A DNA stretch of 6,447 nucleotides from Verrucomicrobiota bacterium (lineage in GTDB: Bacteria > Verrucomicrobiota > Verrucomicrobiia > Opitutales > Opitutaceae), in contig JAEXPG010000117.1 in the NCBI GenBank assembly GCA_023447015.1, forward strand, positions 1 to 6,447, read 5' to 3'. Positions 5,811 through 6,447 of the stretch are shown here, one piece after another. Made by a program: the position numbers and the translations under genes. Under the pieces are notes generated by a model. That model searched no databases. It was given only the letters and a program-made list of their open reading frames with translations, and was not told where the DNA came from. Numbering within the stretch: the first letter of the stretch is position 1; each line of letters begins with the position of its first letter.

Positions 5811-6447
5811 ATGGATACCCACCCTTCGCACGATCACGCCTCCGCTCCACCACCCGAATGGTGGACACGGGCGGACCGCTACCGCGATGCGACGGGTGAG
5901 CTTTGGTTCGGCGACAAGCGGGTCGCCGATCTCGCCGTCCGCCACGGCACGCCGGCCTACTTCTACTGCGGCGACCGCATCGCCGCGAATGTCGCCCGGC
6001 TGCGCGAACACCTCGCGACCATCGGGCGTCCCGTCCGCCTGCTGTATGCGATGAAGTCGAACCGTTTCGAGCCCGTCCTGCGCCTCCTGCGCGAACTCGG
6101 CGTCGGTCTCGACGTCTCTTCGCCGGGCGAGCTGCACTGGGCCCGGGCCTGCGGTTTCGACGACAGCACGCTCTCGTTCACCGCCGGATCGTTGAGCACC
6201 GCCGACTACGAGGTTTTCGCCAAGGCGCCCAAGGTCTGGATCAACGCCGATTCGCTCACAGCGCTGCGTCGCCTCGCCCAACTCTCCCCGGGACGGGAGC
6301 TCGGGCTGCGGATCAATCCCGCGGCCGGCCTCGGCTACGGCAACAACGACCTCGTCCGCTACTCCGGGACGCGGCCGACGAAGTTCGGGGTTTACCGCGA
6401 CCGCTTTGCGGAAGCCCTCGACCGCGCCCACGAACTCGGGCTGCGCC
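5811..6447 (+). CDS. LysA-like fold-III PLP-dependent decarboxylase, 3'-truncated
   Basis: The frame opens at ATG 5811, 19 bases after the CDF-like stop, and stays open to the window end (212 complete codons, roughly half a gene). After a His/Pro-rich leader of about 15 residues comes GELWFGDKRVADLAVRHGTP, the usual entry to diaminopimelate/ornithine decarboxylase-like proteins. LLYAMKSN follows, with Lys82 as the PLP Schiff-base lysine, then GVGLDVSSPGEL and the LRINPAAGLGYG block leading to RPTKFGV. That order is the N-terminal alpha/beta barrel of the Orn/Lys/DAP/Arg decarboxylase family 2, closest in feel to diaminopimelate decarboxylase (last step of lysine synthesis). The substrate-specificity helix and the C-terminal beta domain with the catalytic Cys lie beyond the window. 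Carboxynorspermidine decarboxylase or a specialised amino-acid decarboxylase therefore cannot be excluded. No Shine-Dalgarno is seen. Confidence 0.85.
   Translation, partial: MDTHPSHDHASAPPPEWWTRADRYRDATGELWFGDKRVADLAVRHGTPAYFYCGDRIAANVARLREHLATIGRPVRLLYAMKSNRFEPVLRLLRELGVGLDVSSPGELHWARACGFDDSTLSFTAGSLSTADYEVFAKAPKVWINADSLTALRRLAQLSPGRELGLRINPAAGLGYGNNDLVRYSGTRPTKFGVYRDRFAEALDRAHELGLR

Noticed and set aside
5757..6431. A 224-codon open frame on the - strand at the right end.
   Set aside because: The + strand here encodes clear decarboxylase motifs (YAMKSN, INPAAGLGYG, TKFGV). The antisense frame has no recognisable feature.
1..6447. CRISPR arrays, tRNA or rRNA genes, insertion sequences or attachment sites.
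   Set aside because: The window is filled nearly end to end by coding sequence with gaps of at most 41 bases. No direct-repeat array, terminal inverted repeats, transposase or RNA gene signature was seen.

Overview
The window is a strongly GC-rich, gene-dense stretch of bacterial DNA carrying eight genes, all on the + strand. Neighbouring genes overlap by 4 bases or are separated by 7 to 41 bases, which looks like one continuous operon or part of a longer one. Both end genes are cut by the window. Start codons mostly lack a Shine-Dalgarno sequence and instead sit in a pyrimidine/C-rich 'cgccATG'-like context. GC richness, gene content and leader style would fit a Verrucomicrobiota bacterium of the Opitutaceae type. 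That is a low-confidence guess, since no phylogenetic marker is present.

Left part (1-3722): a 5'-truncated AGE-family sugar epimerase/isomerase-like protein, a small STAS protein that starts on the epimerase stop codon (ATGA), then a complete GH13 glycogen debranching enzyme (GlgX) with all catalytic residues. Middle part (3764-4893): a second STAS protein, a small HATPase_c anti-sigma-factor-type serine kinase, and a third STAS protein. Together with the first STAS gene these are parts of a partner-switching phosphorylation circuit (SpoIIAA/SpoIIAB or RsbV/RsbW logic). No PP2C phosphatase and no sigma factor lie in the window. Right part (4901-6447): a six-helix protein of the cation diffusion facilitator (CDF) fold, and the start of a LysA-like fold-III PLP-dependent decarboxylase that runs off the end.

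Two observations stand out. First, epimerase - STAS - GlgX - STAS - kinase recalls, from memory, the icfG cluster of the cyanobacterium Synechocystis (slr1852-slr1862), which links carbon and glucose metabolism to a partner-switching module. This suggests a conserved module tying glycogen breakdown to phosphorylation signalling outside cyanobacteria. Second, the CDF-fold protein has lost essentially every metal ligand known from E. coli YiiP: the four transport-site residues are replaced by Lys, Glu, Leu and Lys, while the structural Lys-Asp pair is kept. It is therefore unlikely to be an ordinary zinc exporter and may transport something else or act as a sensor.
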